Assembly: GCA_965153455.1 (NCBI GenBank)
Contig: OZ234496.1
Location: 1,240,001 to 1,304,000 of the forward strand
Length of the DNA: 64,000 nt
Direction of reading: 5' to 3'
Source of the DNA: Sphagnum compactum
Lineage: Eukaryota; Bryophyta; Sphagnopsida; Sphagnales
Part shown: piece after piece, positions 36,479 to 49,822 of the stretch
Layout: each line of letters begins with the position of its first letter
Numbering within the stretch: the stretch's first letter is position 1
Notes under the pieces: generated by a model
What the model was told of the DNA's origin: nothing
Database searches by the model: none
Seen by the model: the letters and a program-made list of their open reading frames with translations, nothing else
Program-made: the position numbers and the translations under genes

Positions 36479-37181
36479 ACTTGTGTTTTTGAGTTCAGAC
36501 AGGATTAGATGAGAGAGTGTGGATTAGGACCATGTACAGCAGATTTTGCAGAGTTTGTGGAAGGGCTTGTGGCATGGAAACATGCACTTTTCTGCAGCCT
36601 CCCAAATTCTTTTGCAATTTTCTGCAATCATCGTACAGACATGTGCAGAGAGGATGATGCAGCCCTCCCAACTTCTTCAGCATTTTCTGCAAAACACTAA
36701 CCAGAAATGCACAGAGGATAATGATGGCCATGCAAGTGTTGAGCTTTGCTAGAATGTTATCTTATCCACAAGAAGAGCATCTTTGAGAGCAAGGCTCAGA
36801 TGTTTTGTTTTCCTTGTGCACAAGATGAGCATCTCTGCAAGATACTTTCGTATGCACACAAAAGCCATCTCTGGAAGGAAAGCCTAGATGCTCACTTCCT
36901 TGCTGAAGTGTTTAGGAAGAAACAATCAGGAGAGGAGCAGCTGTCAGTTCGGATCTGCAACAAGAAGAAGAGGAGGAGGATATGAGATGGGTATTCTTCT
37001 TCTTCTTCTGCATCTTCTTTGAGACTAACAATCCACAGCTGTTAGGTCTCAGCTTTGTAAGCAGGATTAGGCAAGCCAAGCTTCACCTAATTGCAGTCTC
37101 TTGGCTTTGGAATCTCATGCATGCATGCAGCAATTGGATCTTGGCTATTGTCTTTTTGTCGGTCATTGAGGGGTGGTGATG

Positions 37182-37218
<37 letters not shown>

Positions 37219-38174
37219 CCATTCGTTTGATTCCAGACCTAATTTCCTTGGCAACAGCAGCAGCAAGCAACAGGAGCAGAAGAAGAGCAGCAGGGGTGCA
37301 GAACAACATGTAGAACAACTGGAGTAGTTTGGAATGTGCTCACCTCATTCTTCTCTGTCTTTCTGGCAGCTGCTGCCAGGGATAGATGATCAGAAGACTG
37401 AGAGATTTCCAGTACTTTTGTCTTCTTCTTCTTTCTGCCCTAGTTGAATTCCTGTTGCCTAGCTTGGATTCTTCGTATGGTGTTGTGGTTTGTGGTGTTT
37501 GTCTTCCCTGCCTCATACTTTCTTCATGTGTGGGAAGGTTAGGGTTTGTGATTCTTTCTTGCTTTCATGTGGAGGTAGGTTAGGGTTTGTGACTCTTTCT
37601 TGCTTTCATGTGCAGGTAGGTTAGCTGTTGAAGAAGAGAGAGAGATGTCATCAGATCCCTGGGATCATGGATTTGGAGGATTCCTTTTGAGCTGATGCAA
37701 TGATGTTTGTGTTACGGCTTTTTGGTTTGTATACATACCTATGCTTGTTAATTCTTGGGTAAGGGGAGCTTTGGTACTCTATTCAGTCAGTCCTTCATCA
37801 TCATACCCACTTTCCCCTTTTCTACTTCATCATGGAATTGGTCGGCACAATTGTTACTGGGTTGGTGCTTACACATTTTGCTTGTCCTGGTGCAAGTTGT
37901 TGAGGGTCTGCAAGCTACTGCAACAGGTGGTAACATCAGATGTTAGGTTACCTTCTTCCATGGGTCTGTGTGTTGGACAAGTCATTTGATTTGCAGTTCT
38001 TCAGTTCGTGTACATCTTATCTAACCATCTGTATGTCATTTGTCAATTGAATTTGAGCTCTACTCCTTCCCTCTGTACCCCCTTCCTGTCTATCACTCGT
38101 GAATTTGAGCAGTCAGTCATCCAGACTGCAGCAGGAGTATCTGGAAGGGGGAATGCTCAAGAGGTGGTGACTTA
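36479..38174. other. Spacer with a (GA)n microsatellite at 37,186-37,214
   Basis: No gene recognised. It holds a (GA)14 run followed by GCA-rich sequence (about 37,255-37,300). Around 37,540-37,625 a short phrase 'gtaggttagggtttgtgattctttcttgctttcatgtg' is partly duplicated. It could be the leader of the Ser/Pro-rich region downstream. Confidence 0.35.
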
Positions 38175-40103
38175 AGCCCAAGTCAAATTCCAAGGTCCCT
38201 GGTCAGAACATAACAGCAAAAGTTCACTATTAGAGTGCACCTGGCAAACTCCCCAATTAAAGACACAGGAATCTCCATCCTCCAACCATTCATCTGCCAG
38301 AATGAAGACTATGACAGCTGTGACTGCAAAGCCCACTTGGCCCAATCAGCCTGCACATTTTGATGCACCATCTTCAAGGCCTGGATCCAATGTTGTGCCT
38401 CCACCTGCAACATGGGCACCAGTGTTTGGTCCGAGTGAGCCAATCTGGCTTCCATGGGGCGGTTCAATTTCACAGATACAAACAAGAAGCCCAAAGAGCA
38501 GGAACTGGTCTTATGGATACAGGAGGCATGGCAGTTGCTCAGGTGTTGAGCTCTTCAGAGGCAGACAGAGCTCCCAGCTCAATAGGTCAAGAAAAGAAAG
38601 ATACAGAAAACTGGGGCAAGTTAATATTCCGACTCAAACAGAAGCATCCTGAGCAAGGTACAATTGTAGGTCCCTTTTTTCTTTGGACTAGATGCCTAGT
38701 GAGCAGTTATTGATCCACATGGGGTGATTCAGATCATGGTAGTTCCAACTCTTTTTCTTGCTTTGTGTAATATGCTTGCACAGAAGCCTTGGTACCATAC
38801 CTATGACTGATGTTTGGCACTTCTTTGCTGAATATTTATTTATTTTAGAAAGCAAGATTTGGCAGTTTCAAATTTAATTTTCCAAATTTCAACAGTTGAG
38901 GAATAAATATGCAAGCTGACATCTTGTGTTCTGCACTTGTAATAGTAACCCAATGGTTTTCAATTTCAACAATTTCAACAAATATCAATAAAAATTTCTC
39001 TTTTTTTCAGGTAGACCTTTTGCGGCTTATTTTGTGTCAAACATCAGTCATAGGTACAGTATCTCTTGAATTTCAATAGAGGCTGTGTTTACTGTGGTGA
39101 ACAGAGCCAGGGAAAGGCAAATTGAAGAGGCCAATGTATGAAGTTGTAGGTTGTGAAAATGGGCCTTCTTCAACATCAACAAAATTTTAGGAAGAGAAGC
39201 AAACAGTTATTCCAAATGCATCAGCTCAAGAAAATGCTGTGACATCTGCATCAACAGCAGTTCAGGAGGAGAACTTGACATTGATCAAGGAGCCTTTAGT
39301 AGGCAAGAGTTCAACTCAGGATTATCTCATCAAGATGCTAACGGAGGAGTCCCTCTTCAAAAAGTCAACAGAGACTTCAATCAGGATGGCAAAGCACCAG
39401 CCTCCTTCACTGCCTAGATGGAATGGTGGGCAGAACACAGCATGGACCACTCTTGGCATCCCTGCAACACCAAGTGCTTCTGGCTTGCAACGGATGAGTC
39501 AATCTAGTGCCAATCCCTTGGTTTTACAGTGGCATGAAATTTCAAGCCAGTCAAGATGGCAATGCCCCATTTCCCCTCACATACCCACATTTTCTCCAAC
39601 TCTAGCTAGCATATCTTAACCTGCTTATGTGTCATCTGTGCCTCTTCCTGTTTCTGCTCTCATTCCTGCAGCCCCCAATTGCCTGACAGTTCCCTTCTCT
39701 CCTTCAGCTTATGGTATATTGCAACCTTTGGCCTCTTGCAGTTGGACTAGTGCTGGCAACTTAGTGACAGCGTTAGTGGCAATTTCAGACAAAGAGTACC
39801 TTGTACATAGGACAGTGGTGCAGAAGCCACTAACCCAAAGTAGCAACAATGAGACAACTGGAGGTCTTGGGGCGTTGGATTTGCCAGCAGGGCCTTGAGT
39901 CTGTGAAACAGCCAAAGAAACCAGAGTTTTCTCATGCGGATATTTCTGCAAGCCTTGAATGCCCCAACATGGACTCAGGTATCCAAAGACATTCATCAAG
40001 TTTGGTTGTTGAGGATTTGTGGAAGACTCCTCAAGCTGCTACTTGTGAATTGAGAATTGGAACGTGTGAACCTAGGTGTAGAAATAGCACTAGTTTAACA
40101 TGA
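38175..40103 (+). pseudogene. Ser/Pro/Trp-rich coding remnant, unidentified
   Basis: A frame open from about 38,178 to 38,652 contains protein-like, low-complexity segments (PPPATWAPVFGPSEPIWLPWGG). A second frame from about 39,190 to 39,898 is open but for one TAA at 39,617 (GGQNTAWTTLGIPATPSAS; then SSVPLPVSALIPAAPN). A third frame (39,849-40,103) overlaps its end by a frame change and stops at 40,103. One multi-exon gene with unusual splicing is possible. The internal stop plus the frame change fit a decayed copy better. The Pro/Ser/Trp-rich style recalls the disordered tails of large plant chromatin proteins, but I cannot assign a family. Confidence 0.4.
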
Positions 40104-42831
40104 TCTTGAGAGTCTGTGCTCTTTTTCTTTTTCTTTTTTTTCCTGCAAACAGGTGAAATCTGTACTGGGTTTTAAATCTTTATATCTACATTGGCCAAGG
40201 TAGTTTGTACTCATTTGTAGAGCAACCCATCACATTAAATGATGTGCAAATCATAGCTTGCCAACTGTAGATCATTTTTGTTTCTTTATCCATCACTCAG
40301 TTTCTCTCTTACAATTGATTGTAGCAGTTACCCTTTAAACAAAATTTGCAGGTTGTCAAGCTTCAAGAGTTTGAACCCAGTAACGTTTTGCCCTTGAAAG
40401 CATCTCAATTGTGAACCAAGGGTATGTGCATGCATCCCTCCTTTGTGCAGTAATAGATTTTTTTGTCTGCTCATTTTGGTGAAGGCAGACAGAGTAATTT
40501 ATTCTTTGATGTTGTTGCTCAGTAGTGCATTGTGTAGCATTCCAACTGAAGTGTTTGTTCTCGAATTTTCTCTGTGGTCGCATGAGTTACATTTGCTGTT
40601 GTTTGCAACTTGCATACCTTTGTCTATTTGAGTAAAATTTGAACAGCTTCTAGTCTACTGTTGTCAAGTCTCTTTGTGCAAGCAAGTATGTATATATATG
40701 ATAGTGCAAGATGAGGGATCAGATAGCGCATCCCAGTTTTCAAAGTCTTAACTACTTGTTATGTTCCTATTTGAGTCAAATTTAAACAGCTTCTGCATGT
40801 ATGGTTCTGAGGGCAGGCACCAAGCGCTGGCTGTGACCAACCAATCAAAGTTTTCATGTACTGGGTTTACATGCCCTTGGAAAAATCTCGAACATGACAA
40901 GTTTCAAGGCAAGGGATGAAAATCTTAGATTTTAGTCCTCTTGAATCTCTCTCTCTTTTTTTGGAAGCCTTCACTTTATCCATTGATTTTTTGAGGATTT
41001 CAGCTTCATATTTCAACTTTCATTTCCACCATCTTCTTTGCCAAGTTTGAACTTTCTTGCATTTTCTATTTTTTTGACCTTGATTTCATCTACAATCAGT
41101 TTTCCCAATTTTCACTTCCCTAAATCCTATCATCCCCAACCCTCCTATTCATTTGTCATCTTTCTTGGATCCAATCTTTTTTGGCCTTCATCAAACATTA
41201 TTCTTCCTAGATTTCAATTTTCTTAATTCCAACCTAAATTTTAGAACGTCATTTCATCCATTTGTCTTTCCGATATTTTTCATCCTCCCTAATCCACATC
41301 TTATCAAATGCTTTAACTTTTGCAAATTTCATCTCATTTCATGGATTATCTTTCCTAGATCTTCCCTATCTTACATATCACCCTATGCTTATCTTTCCAA
41401 ACTAGCTCCATCGGTTCACCATTTTTCAACTTGCTCAACTTTTTCAACCCGCTTATCATCCAATGGGTTATCATTGCATAACATGGAAGGTGGAATAAAA
41501 AAAAAAGTTATACTCAATTTTGGTGAATGATAAACGGAATCGAAAAAAGTTGATCGATGGGGAAGATGAATGAGTTTTAAAGCTTTTTCATCATATATTC
41601 AAAATCATCCTTCCTCTTGGTCTGGGAATCTATCCTCAACCCAACACATTGACATGCTTTGTTAAAATGCATTTAATGTCAAGCACAATTGACGGAGTTC
41701 CATCATAAAACGAAGCATATTCCAAAAAACATTTGTGGAAGACAGCTTATTTCTTGTTGGGCGCGAGAAAGCAAACCTTTTTTTTTTGTTAACTTCATGG
41801 AAAAATTGCACCCCTTTAACGTCTTCAACTAACAACTAATTAGGCTAATCTTTTGGATTTCATGTGTTGAAGATGGTGTAATTGTTTTGTACTCAAACAC
41901 TTTCGACTAACTAACCACATATGTTATATAACTTGTAACCATGTCAAATGGTGTGTCCAATATTGATCCCCAAAACTACATAGGAGGCACACATTTGTGC
42001 ATGTTGGGAATGCCATATGAGGATTCAAGAAAACTATAGTGCAATTTTCCGAGGGATTTCAAAGGGAAACATAAAAAACACCCACCCCATTGATTCTTTT
42101 GCTTAGTGTAAATTGAGGATGATTATATGATGATTATACCACAATTCCATTTGCAGATTTCCTTTAGAATTTCACAAGTAGTTCCCCAACTAAATAAATA
42201 AATAGGTTGTTTCGACTAGTATTCAATGACCTTTTTAATGCAGGTAAAGCAAATCCATAACTGGGGATGAAAACTCCTGGGAGGACCAATTTAGATGAGA
42301 AAACTAGTTTGATCCCCTCTTTTTTTTCATTTTTCTTCCTGTGTACTGTTTTCATCCTGATTTGTTATTTCATCCTCAGTTTTGGCAACAAAACTAGGGT
42401 CCAGTACTCCCCGTGCCACTCCCCACAGCGCATTTGCGATGCTTTTGGTACCATCAGAAAGCCCTCGACAAGGCAGTGTGCACATTTGTTGTTTCGCAAT
42501 TTTCAGACCGATGGAGCAAAAGTTAGCGACTTTAGAGTGCTCATTTTCTCTTTGCAAATTGATTAAAATTTCAGTTTAGCAAGGTTCCACAAGAAAACTG
42601 AAGGTGAAGCCCATTTGAAGAGAATGATGGTGGGATGGGTGGAGCTTACTTACTTACAAAGAGGGATATATATATTTGTACTTGTGCCCTTGGCACAAGG
42701 ACCCACCAGGTTCTTTTGAAGGGGGTGGTGCTATGGATAGCATTTATGGAGAAGGGGACTACCAAGTGGTGGAATAATCCTGACAGAGAGGAAAGGTTTC
42801 ACAGACAAGATTGCTGTTACAATTCTCTTGA
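40104..42831. other. Gene-free spacer
   Basis: No gene recognised. From about 40,960 to 41,480 the plus strand is unusually C/T-rich with few purine runs, giving long but meaningless Phe/Leu/Ser frames. The remainder is ordinary AT-rich spacer. Confidence 0.35.
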
Positions 42832-42858
42832 TGCTGCTGCTGCTGCTGCTGCTGCTGC
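42832..42858. repeat. (TGC)9 trinucleotide microsatellite
   Basis: A pure TGC/GCT run. It falls in a 99-residue plus-strand frame (42,635-42,934) as a poly-alanine tract, but that frame has no other recognisable feature. Confidence 0.9.
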
Positions 42859-45000
42859 AGGACACAACATCATTCAGGGTTGTGATTTCAACTGGTACAC
42901 TGATTTGTTTGCAGGAGGCTCTCTAAAGAAATAATACACAGCTGATTGGCTGGAATTTGGATTGATCCGATTGTCGGCGAATTGTGAAGAACATCCCATT
43001 CTCATGACGATTCCATAGCTGCTACAACCAGTCAAAATGAGAACCCAAATTTTTTTTCTTTGGAGTTTTTCATACAGAAAATGAAGCAAGAAGGAATTTT
43101 GTAACAACTTTCATATTAACACTTTCATTGAGGAGGTTTGCTTTACTGCATTCACAAGCATTTTGCAAAAGGGTAGGATCTGCTTCATCCACAAAGAACA
43201 ATTTATACAAAGCACTTGAACAACAGGGAGGAGGGGAGGGGCAACACAAAAGCATCAATCAAACCCATAAACTCCAAAAACACTTAACTTTCTCAGCAGC
43301 TTTCGAGATCGAATGTGTTTCTAGTTTTCGAACCCTAAAAGATGACTTTTTAAAGCTGTATTCAATCTAATGTGTTTCTAGTTTTTAGACCCTAAAAGAT
43401 TTACTTTCTCAGCGGTTTTCAATCTAATGTGTTGTTTCTAGTAATGGCCCTCATTGACATGCCACCGTATTTTTTTGGGGGAGTTTTATATAGAGGATGC
43501 TTGAAGAGGCCGCTAGTCAAAAGGACGCCAACATAAACATCATATCATTGCCATGATGAGTAGTATTATGATGCAAGGTCCGAATCATTAGCATTGTGTC
43601 TCTTCTTCAACTTCAATTGCAAGGTATGAGAGATCAGGTGCAATTACTTTTTTGCCAATTCTGAGTGCATGGAGAAATCAGTGTGTCCACACTTTTTTCT
43701 TCACTAAGGTAAAGCTTATTGAGGTAGAAGAGATCACTCGAAAGAAAGCGGGTCGAAGCACATACATGATGTCTAGTTTGGAGTGGGTTATAAGCCCACT
43801 TGAAATAATTGCTTTTGCTGAATGTGGAGCACTAGAAATCAACAACAACACGGAGAATATAGTGATAAGAGCATCTCCACCCACAACAATAAAAATGTGT
43901 ATTGTACAAGATATTTTTTGGATGAAGTAAATCTGGTGAATACCATACCGCACCGCACCCACCAACCAACCCACCCACCCACTATTGAACATCAGCAGAT
44001 TTTCATCCAAATCTTTAATTATTTCAAAACAAATAGAGTTTTCTGTAAAGTCAGGAAAACACAGCACCAAAACCTTGAGTTTGGTCCAAAACAAGGTGAG
44101 ATTCAAAAAAAATCTGCCAAAAAAAATGTACATTAGCATTCAAGGGGAGGGGAGGGGTGGAACTAAAAAAAGCGCCATTTTTGGTGGTAAACATAGCTTC
44201 ATCCTCTTTTGACCCCCCTCTTTCCTTTTCCTGAGCGCCTCCACTGCTGCTGCTGCCGCTACATATATTTTCTTCACTGCTCCGTACTTGTACAACTAGT
44301 ATAATTACTCTCGAACCTTGTGCATTAAATGCCGAGTTTTTCAGCATGTCATATCCAGATTTAATAAAGTTTCCTTACTTTGTGGACCCTCACTCAAAAG
44401 AGGGGATAGGGGGTGAAAGAAAGGAGGCCCAAAGAGAGGGTAAAGAGAAGAGAGGGTAACTTTTTAAAAGAAAACTCTAATGGGTCTAGACTTTGAAAAC
44501 CCCAAATTGAATAAATTTCAGGAAATTTTTGACAATCAAGTATAACGAAAAGCAAGGTCTCCTTCATGTTTTGAATCTATTTTGGCAACCCAATGGAGTG
44601 AACTCCATATACTCGGACTCAGCCTCTCAAGAAGTATCTAATGCACAACAAGTCGGCGCAGGGTTGATAATGGAAAACTAAATTTGGGTATGTACGTATG
44701 TATGCCTTAGATAGAGTGCCCTTTAAGAGGCTCAGTAAAAGGAAATGGCTTTTTTTTTTTTTTTAATTGACTCGGTGGTGACATTTAAATAGTCTCTCAC
44801 TTTATACTAATCAATTTTTCATGTTTATCGTGTGAGGATGGGGAAATAATTCACACTCTATGTTGGATGTGGTAAACCGTGGATAGAGGCCCAATCCAAA
44901 AATAGGGGGTGTTGGTGGAGATGTCTAATACCTTCAGCTAAGGAACAATTTTTTATGAGTCGCTGGTAAGTGGGGGACCTCATTGGAAATTGTTTGACAA
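42859..45000. other. Spacer, possibly with a non-autonomous element at ~43,866-44,935
   Basis: No gene recognised. The phrase gagcatctccacccacaac at about 43,868 and its near reverse complement gttggtggagatgtc at about 44,911 could be the ends of a ~1.06-kb non-autonomous DNA element. Such GAGCATCTCCA ends are common in plant elements. The evidence is weak. Confidence 0.3.
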
Positions 45001-45101
45001 GTGAGGTATATGAAAATGAATTAAAATTAAAATTAAGTGAGGTATATTAAAAATGAATTAAAATTAAAATTAAGTGAGGTATATTAAAATGAATTAAAAT
45101 T
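45001..45101. repeat. Three-copy ~40-bp AT-rich tandem repeat
   Basis: The unit gtgaggtatattaaaaatgaa, followed by ttaaaattaaaattaa, occurs three times in a row with small length differences. Non-coding. Confidence 0.85.
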
Positions 45102-45841
45102 TCCTGGATGTATGCTAGAAGCTTGAAAAAATCATTGAGAATAAATATGAAGGGAGATGATGAAAAATGGTTGGATTTATTTATTTATTAGTTTTTTATT
45201 GCAGGAAACCCACAAAAATTGTTGACATCTATTTATGATTCATGTAGGCTAGCAGCTATTGGGAAAATTGTTGGTGGATTTATGCCAGGAACCAAAACAA
45301 ATGGTTGAGACTTGATGAGAGCATCATCCCTTGCAAAGCTAATGGAAAAAATCCTTAGACTAAAAGCCAAAAAATGCCCATGAAATTTGTTGAGACTCTA
45401 CTCATGAAATCAATTCTTAGATTTATGCAAGAAACCAAAATTGGAAGCTACTTGAAGTGCAATGGAAGTAGTAATTGATTTCACCTCCAATGTTGTTACA
45501 ATGAGAGAGAGAGAGAGAGAGAGAGAGAAGGTGGCCATTGCATTTTCAGTTCCATGAACAACCAACATCCTTGAATTCCACTCGGAATAATCTTTGGGCT
45601 ACAATTCTATGTATTGGTGGTGACAACCAAAATGCCCCCAAAACTTCATTGCAAAGATAGATAGATAGATAGATGTATATTAAGCCCCCCACAATACTAT
45701 CATACTAGGTATATACTTAGTATTTGTACTATGATTTCCACTAGTAGTGACTCTCCTCCCAAGGGACTACCAAATTGGTAATGAGTTGTGGATGCATCCA
45801 AAAGTTCCCAAAAAAAAAATTCTCTTTGTGATTGATTAGCC

Positions 45842-46020
45842 TTGTAGTTTGTAGAACATTTGGAGAGGATATAAAGCATTTTTTAAAATCTTGGGAGTGT
45901 CCAACAATTTGAAACCCTAAACCCCCCATCACCAAAACAAGGTTTCAAATTGTTGGACACTCCCAAGATTAAAAATGCATTATATCCTCTCCATTCGGTG
46001 CACCTTATGTAGACTACAAA
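45842..46020. repeat. Long near-perfect inverted repeat (hairpin) of ~180 bp
   Basis: The left arm (best part 45,856-45,916) is almost an exact reverse complement of the right arm (45,941-46,002), with a loop at 45,917-45,940 that contains ccctaaacc. Mismatches are limited to one or two bases and a short A/T indel. Weaker pairing extends outward (ttgtagtttgta against actacaaag). Transcription would give a long stem suitable for Dicer-like cleavage. A MITE is the alternative reading. Confidence 0.9.
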
Positions 46021-46586
46021 GAGTAGGGATTTGAGGAAGGAATATAGGATTAAATGTAGGCCCGGGCAAGAATCTTTTGGAAAATATTCCGTGCATTTTT
46101 TTAATCATCTCCCATGCTAGAATATCCAAGTGAACATTACATTCACGGAAGTTCCCAATTCAATTAGGAAAACGATAAGCAACCCTTCCATGTTTTGCAA
46201 GCTTCCTCAAATTTGAAAAAGTTCATTAACTTATTATTCGAAGGTAAGGAACATTTCTTCAGCTCTTCCTTGATTTTCACTCCAAGAAGAAGCTCCAAAA
46301 TGTTCCTTCCTTACCCTATACTTAATCCGAGAAGAATGCACACACACACAAAAGCTTGCTTTCTTCACCCTACAACATTTTCATCATTTCATTTCAAAAG
46401 GAGGCATTTTCATGATTTTCTTGCAATGGGTTTACTTGATTTGTCAGTTATGTGTGTGTTTTGTTCTCACTAGATTACAATTCATTTTGCTTTGCAAGAT
46501 GTCTCACCCATGTGATGATAATAAAGATAGCAACACCTTTTGATCAATGATGACTCATGGAGATGGGTCATGTGTAGTTGTAGTTC

Positions 46587-46619
<33 letters not shown>

Positions 46620-47203
46620 AGCACAAATTTTCTGAAAAAAGTGGTACACCCTAACCCTAACCCTAACTTTCCAAAAAAGCTGAGAACAAAGTTGAGAAAT
46701 TTCATAACAAGGAGTTGACAAGAGATACTTACTTGGGTAGAATACATCATCATCACAAGAGTCCAACACTTTTTCACACAACACTTCTGGCAACACTCAA
46801 GCAGAGTTGAAACTTGACAAGTCCCAGTAGAGCCTATCATGATACTACTACTACTACTACTTCCTTACCTTGGCAGCTTTGACACTAAATTATATTATTT
46901 TCAGGAAAATTTGGAATTTTGAGAATTACTTTTTTTTTCAAAAAAAAAATTTTTTTGAGAAGGAAAATTCTTGAATAATCAAGAATATTCTATTTCTTGA
47001 AATGAAATTTTCAATATTAATTAATTAATTATTCCACAGACATGTGTTGAAACTGGCAAGAGTATATAATATATATATATGTATATGTATTGAGGCAACT
47101 GACCCACCTGAGAATTTGTCTAGATGCTCCTCCTCATTTGTACAACTTACTCAAGCTTTCATAATTTGGGATGCCATGTGAAGAGCACTTAGAAAGTATA
47201 TTG

Positions 47204-47234
<31 letters not shown>

Positions 47235-48940
47235 TGTAAGGAACCCTAACCCTAAGCTTCACACAAAAACCCATCACAGTGTGAACACCACCAAAACAGA
47301 ACCTAAACCTTTTCCTGTGAACATTGCCAATTAAGGTAAGGCGCCGACACCAAAGCTTGTTAGAGCAAATTAAACCCTACTCCTTTTTTATGGGCCTCTC
47401 TACAAGTGTTTATCACATCCAAAATAATGTATTAGGGAATGGGCAAGCCCTTCACCATTGTGTCATGTAAGCTTATAAGTGAGCCTAGTAGGCGGCCACT
47501 AGACGCAATGGTCAAGGGTGTGCCCAAGCTTTTACGTAAAGGATTTGGCCCCACCTTTTTTGAAAAAAAATTAAAAAAAATAAAAAATTGAAAAGAATTA
47601 AATTATGTTAAATTATGATCCTTGAAAAGGTCATCTAACTATTATGTTAAATTATAGACAAAAGACAAGGACATGTAATTAATCATAACCTTGTGAGATG
47701 AGGATTTTATAATTTAAGGAACGCTAAAAAAAAAATGGCATAATATTCCCTCAAAATCAACTTATTTTTCACACCCGACCCATAATCATGAAATTTTGAA
47801 AGTGTAGAGCGAGGATCGATTAGATGCAACCACATGGGCCAACCATTACAATCAACTCAAAAAAAAGTTAATTATAATTGATTTTTATTCACCCATTAAA
47901 AGAGCATTTGTGCATCTTAAAAAAAGGCCCAAACTCAATTTCTTCTTGTTATTTAAATTGTGAACATGAACGTCATCCAAAATTATGGTTTACAAAGGCA
48001 TTAGAATACTATTGGTGGGATGTTAGGGTTTAGGGTTCATGAGAATTCATTCATCTAACTTAGCTCATGATTACCTCTTAGCTTTCAAGGTTTACTTCCT
48101 TTTCTTCTTTACCTTGGTAGTTGATGGTTTTGTAAAAATGAATGTGAAGTAGAGTTGTGAACAACAACAACAAACAAAGATGGCAACTATAACTAACTTG
48201 ACATCCAACATCCATCCTTTCCCATCATGGGTGACTTGCTTGGCTTGGCCATGGGGCCACCCATTGTACTTCAACCTTTTGGGGAGATGGGTGTTGTGAT
48301 GAAAACATGAATTTGAGTCCTTCTTCCCTTTACACCTGAGAAAAAGCTCATCAAGCCACCAAGCACTTGGGTCCTTCCATCTTGTACCCTTTGTTGTTGG
48401 GTGCTTTGTTTTATTGATGATTGGCAGGTTTTCATCACCATCACCCCCTTTTAGTGTTAGTCAAAAACATGCTTTTAGCTTTGCTTCTGTAAGAAGTTGT
48501 AGGATGCTCAAAAACTCCAGTCACCAAAGGATTCTCTCTACAATTATTTATTTATTTATTTATTTATTTTTATTTTATTTTATTTTTTCAAAAATGGAAG
48601 CTTTCCGTAGATCTTCTCCCTTCTGCAATAAGTAATAAAATGTTCAATTGGAAATTCACTGTTTAGTGGGTCATTCTCTCTTTAGTCTGGCTGGCATTGA
48701 ACTTTTCTTTTGTGAATTTGAGAAAGGTGTTTCATCATCACCATTTTTAAAGGAAGAAGGGTTGAAGAAATTGGACCAACAAGCACCCCCCAAAATTAAT
48801 TAATTATTAATTAATTAATTTCAATAAATTTGATTAAAACAATTTAAAGAAGGTTTTAAAAGATTAAAAAGCACCAACAAGCCAAAGTTGCTTATATACC
48901 CATCCCTTTGATGCGGATGAGTAATTTGAAGACTTGAAAG

Positions 48941-48981
<41 letters not shown>

Positions 48982-49339
48982 CCTACACTCTTTCTCCAGT
49001 TATTGGTGGAATTATTGAGGTACTTTCTTTTTGCTGCATAAAATAATAGATGAATATTAATAAAATAATATATTGTGTGCTCTTGTTAAAAGTCATGAAG
49101 GTGAATTTTTCGATTCCTTGTTTGTTGGAAAGTATTTATAATGCAATAGGTAGCACACAACTTGTATGCAATATGATAAATATACCCAAGGCTCAAAACC
49201 TAATGTATAAGGCAAGCCAAGAAACATAAGGGGAAAGTGAATGAACTCAACACTTTCAAAAAGAGTGGCATAGTAGTAGTCCTTAGCAATTGTTTCCCCT
49301 CACCCACAACATCATTGGTTTGTGTTTGAATGGATTCTC
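46021..49339. other. Spacer with several microsatellites and a possible SINE A-box
   Basis: No gene recognised. It holds (AGT)n at 46,587-46,617, (TG)n near 47,202-47,216, (TTTA)n near 48,546-48,590, (TTAA)n near 48,797-48,822 and (AT)13 at 48,953-48,978. Near 47,497 tagacgcaatggtcaaggg resembles a tRNA A-box, but a matching B-box was not convincing. Confidence 0.35.
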
Positions 49340-49463
49340 TTTTGTGGCGTAAGAACCTTGCAAGCGCCTATTTTGTGGCGTAAGAACCTTGCAAGCGCCT
49401 ATTTTGTGGCATAAGAACCTTGCAAGCGCCTATTTTGTGGCGTAAGAACCTTGCAAGCGCCTA
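49340..49463. repeat. 31-bp tandem repeat, four copies
   Basis: Four consecutive 31-bp units, each ttttgtggcgtaagaaccttg followed by caagcgccta. Three are identical and the third has one base change. High identity indicates recent amplification. A fifth partial unit follows. Confidence 0.95.
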
Positions 49464-49822
49464 TTTTGTTTCATGAAAGTCCTCCCCTCCCCTCCCCCCC
49501 GGCGAATAGGGTGCGCCCATAGAGGGGGTGATCATGTCAATATGATGGAAAATTTACATTTTGGATGTAATATAGGTCTTGAAGCTATGCCCCCCACCCC
49601 AACCCCCCAACAAAGAAAACTAGATTTTACATGATCTATTGGGAAAACTATTATATGAAACATTACATACATCAATTTGTCCCAATTGGAGTAGTATGTT
49701 TGCATGTTAGTGTAACAAATGCTAACAATCTACACCAAATATGATATTAATGAATCTTTTAATGGAAAACAAAATCACAGTATTGTTTTGAAGAAATTCA
49801 AAAACGTATAGCTATTGATTCG
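49464..49822. other. Spacer before the Helitron remnant
   Basis: C-rich patches (49,483-49,500 and 49,590-49,610) followed by AT-rich sequence. The 5' part of the Helitron remnant may begin before 49,823. Confidence 0.35.

Noticed and set aside
41038-41530. Phe/Ser/Leu-rich ORFs
   Set aside because: C/T-rich strand bias gives long frames with no motif or splice structure.
42635-42934. 99-aa ORF with poly-alanine
   Set aside because: The alanine tract comes from a TGC microsatellite and the rest has no recognisable feature.
5030-49463. CRISPR arrays at the short tandem repeats
   Set aside because: Units are directly adjacent with no unique spacers, and the DNA is plant nuclear.
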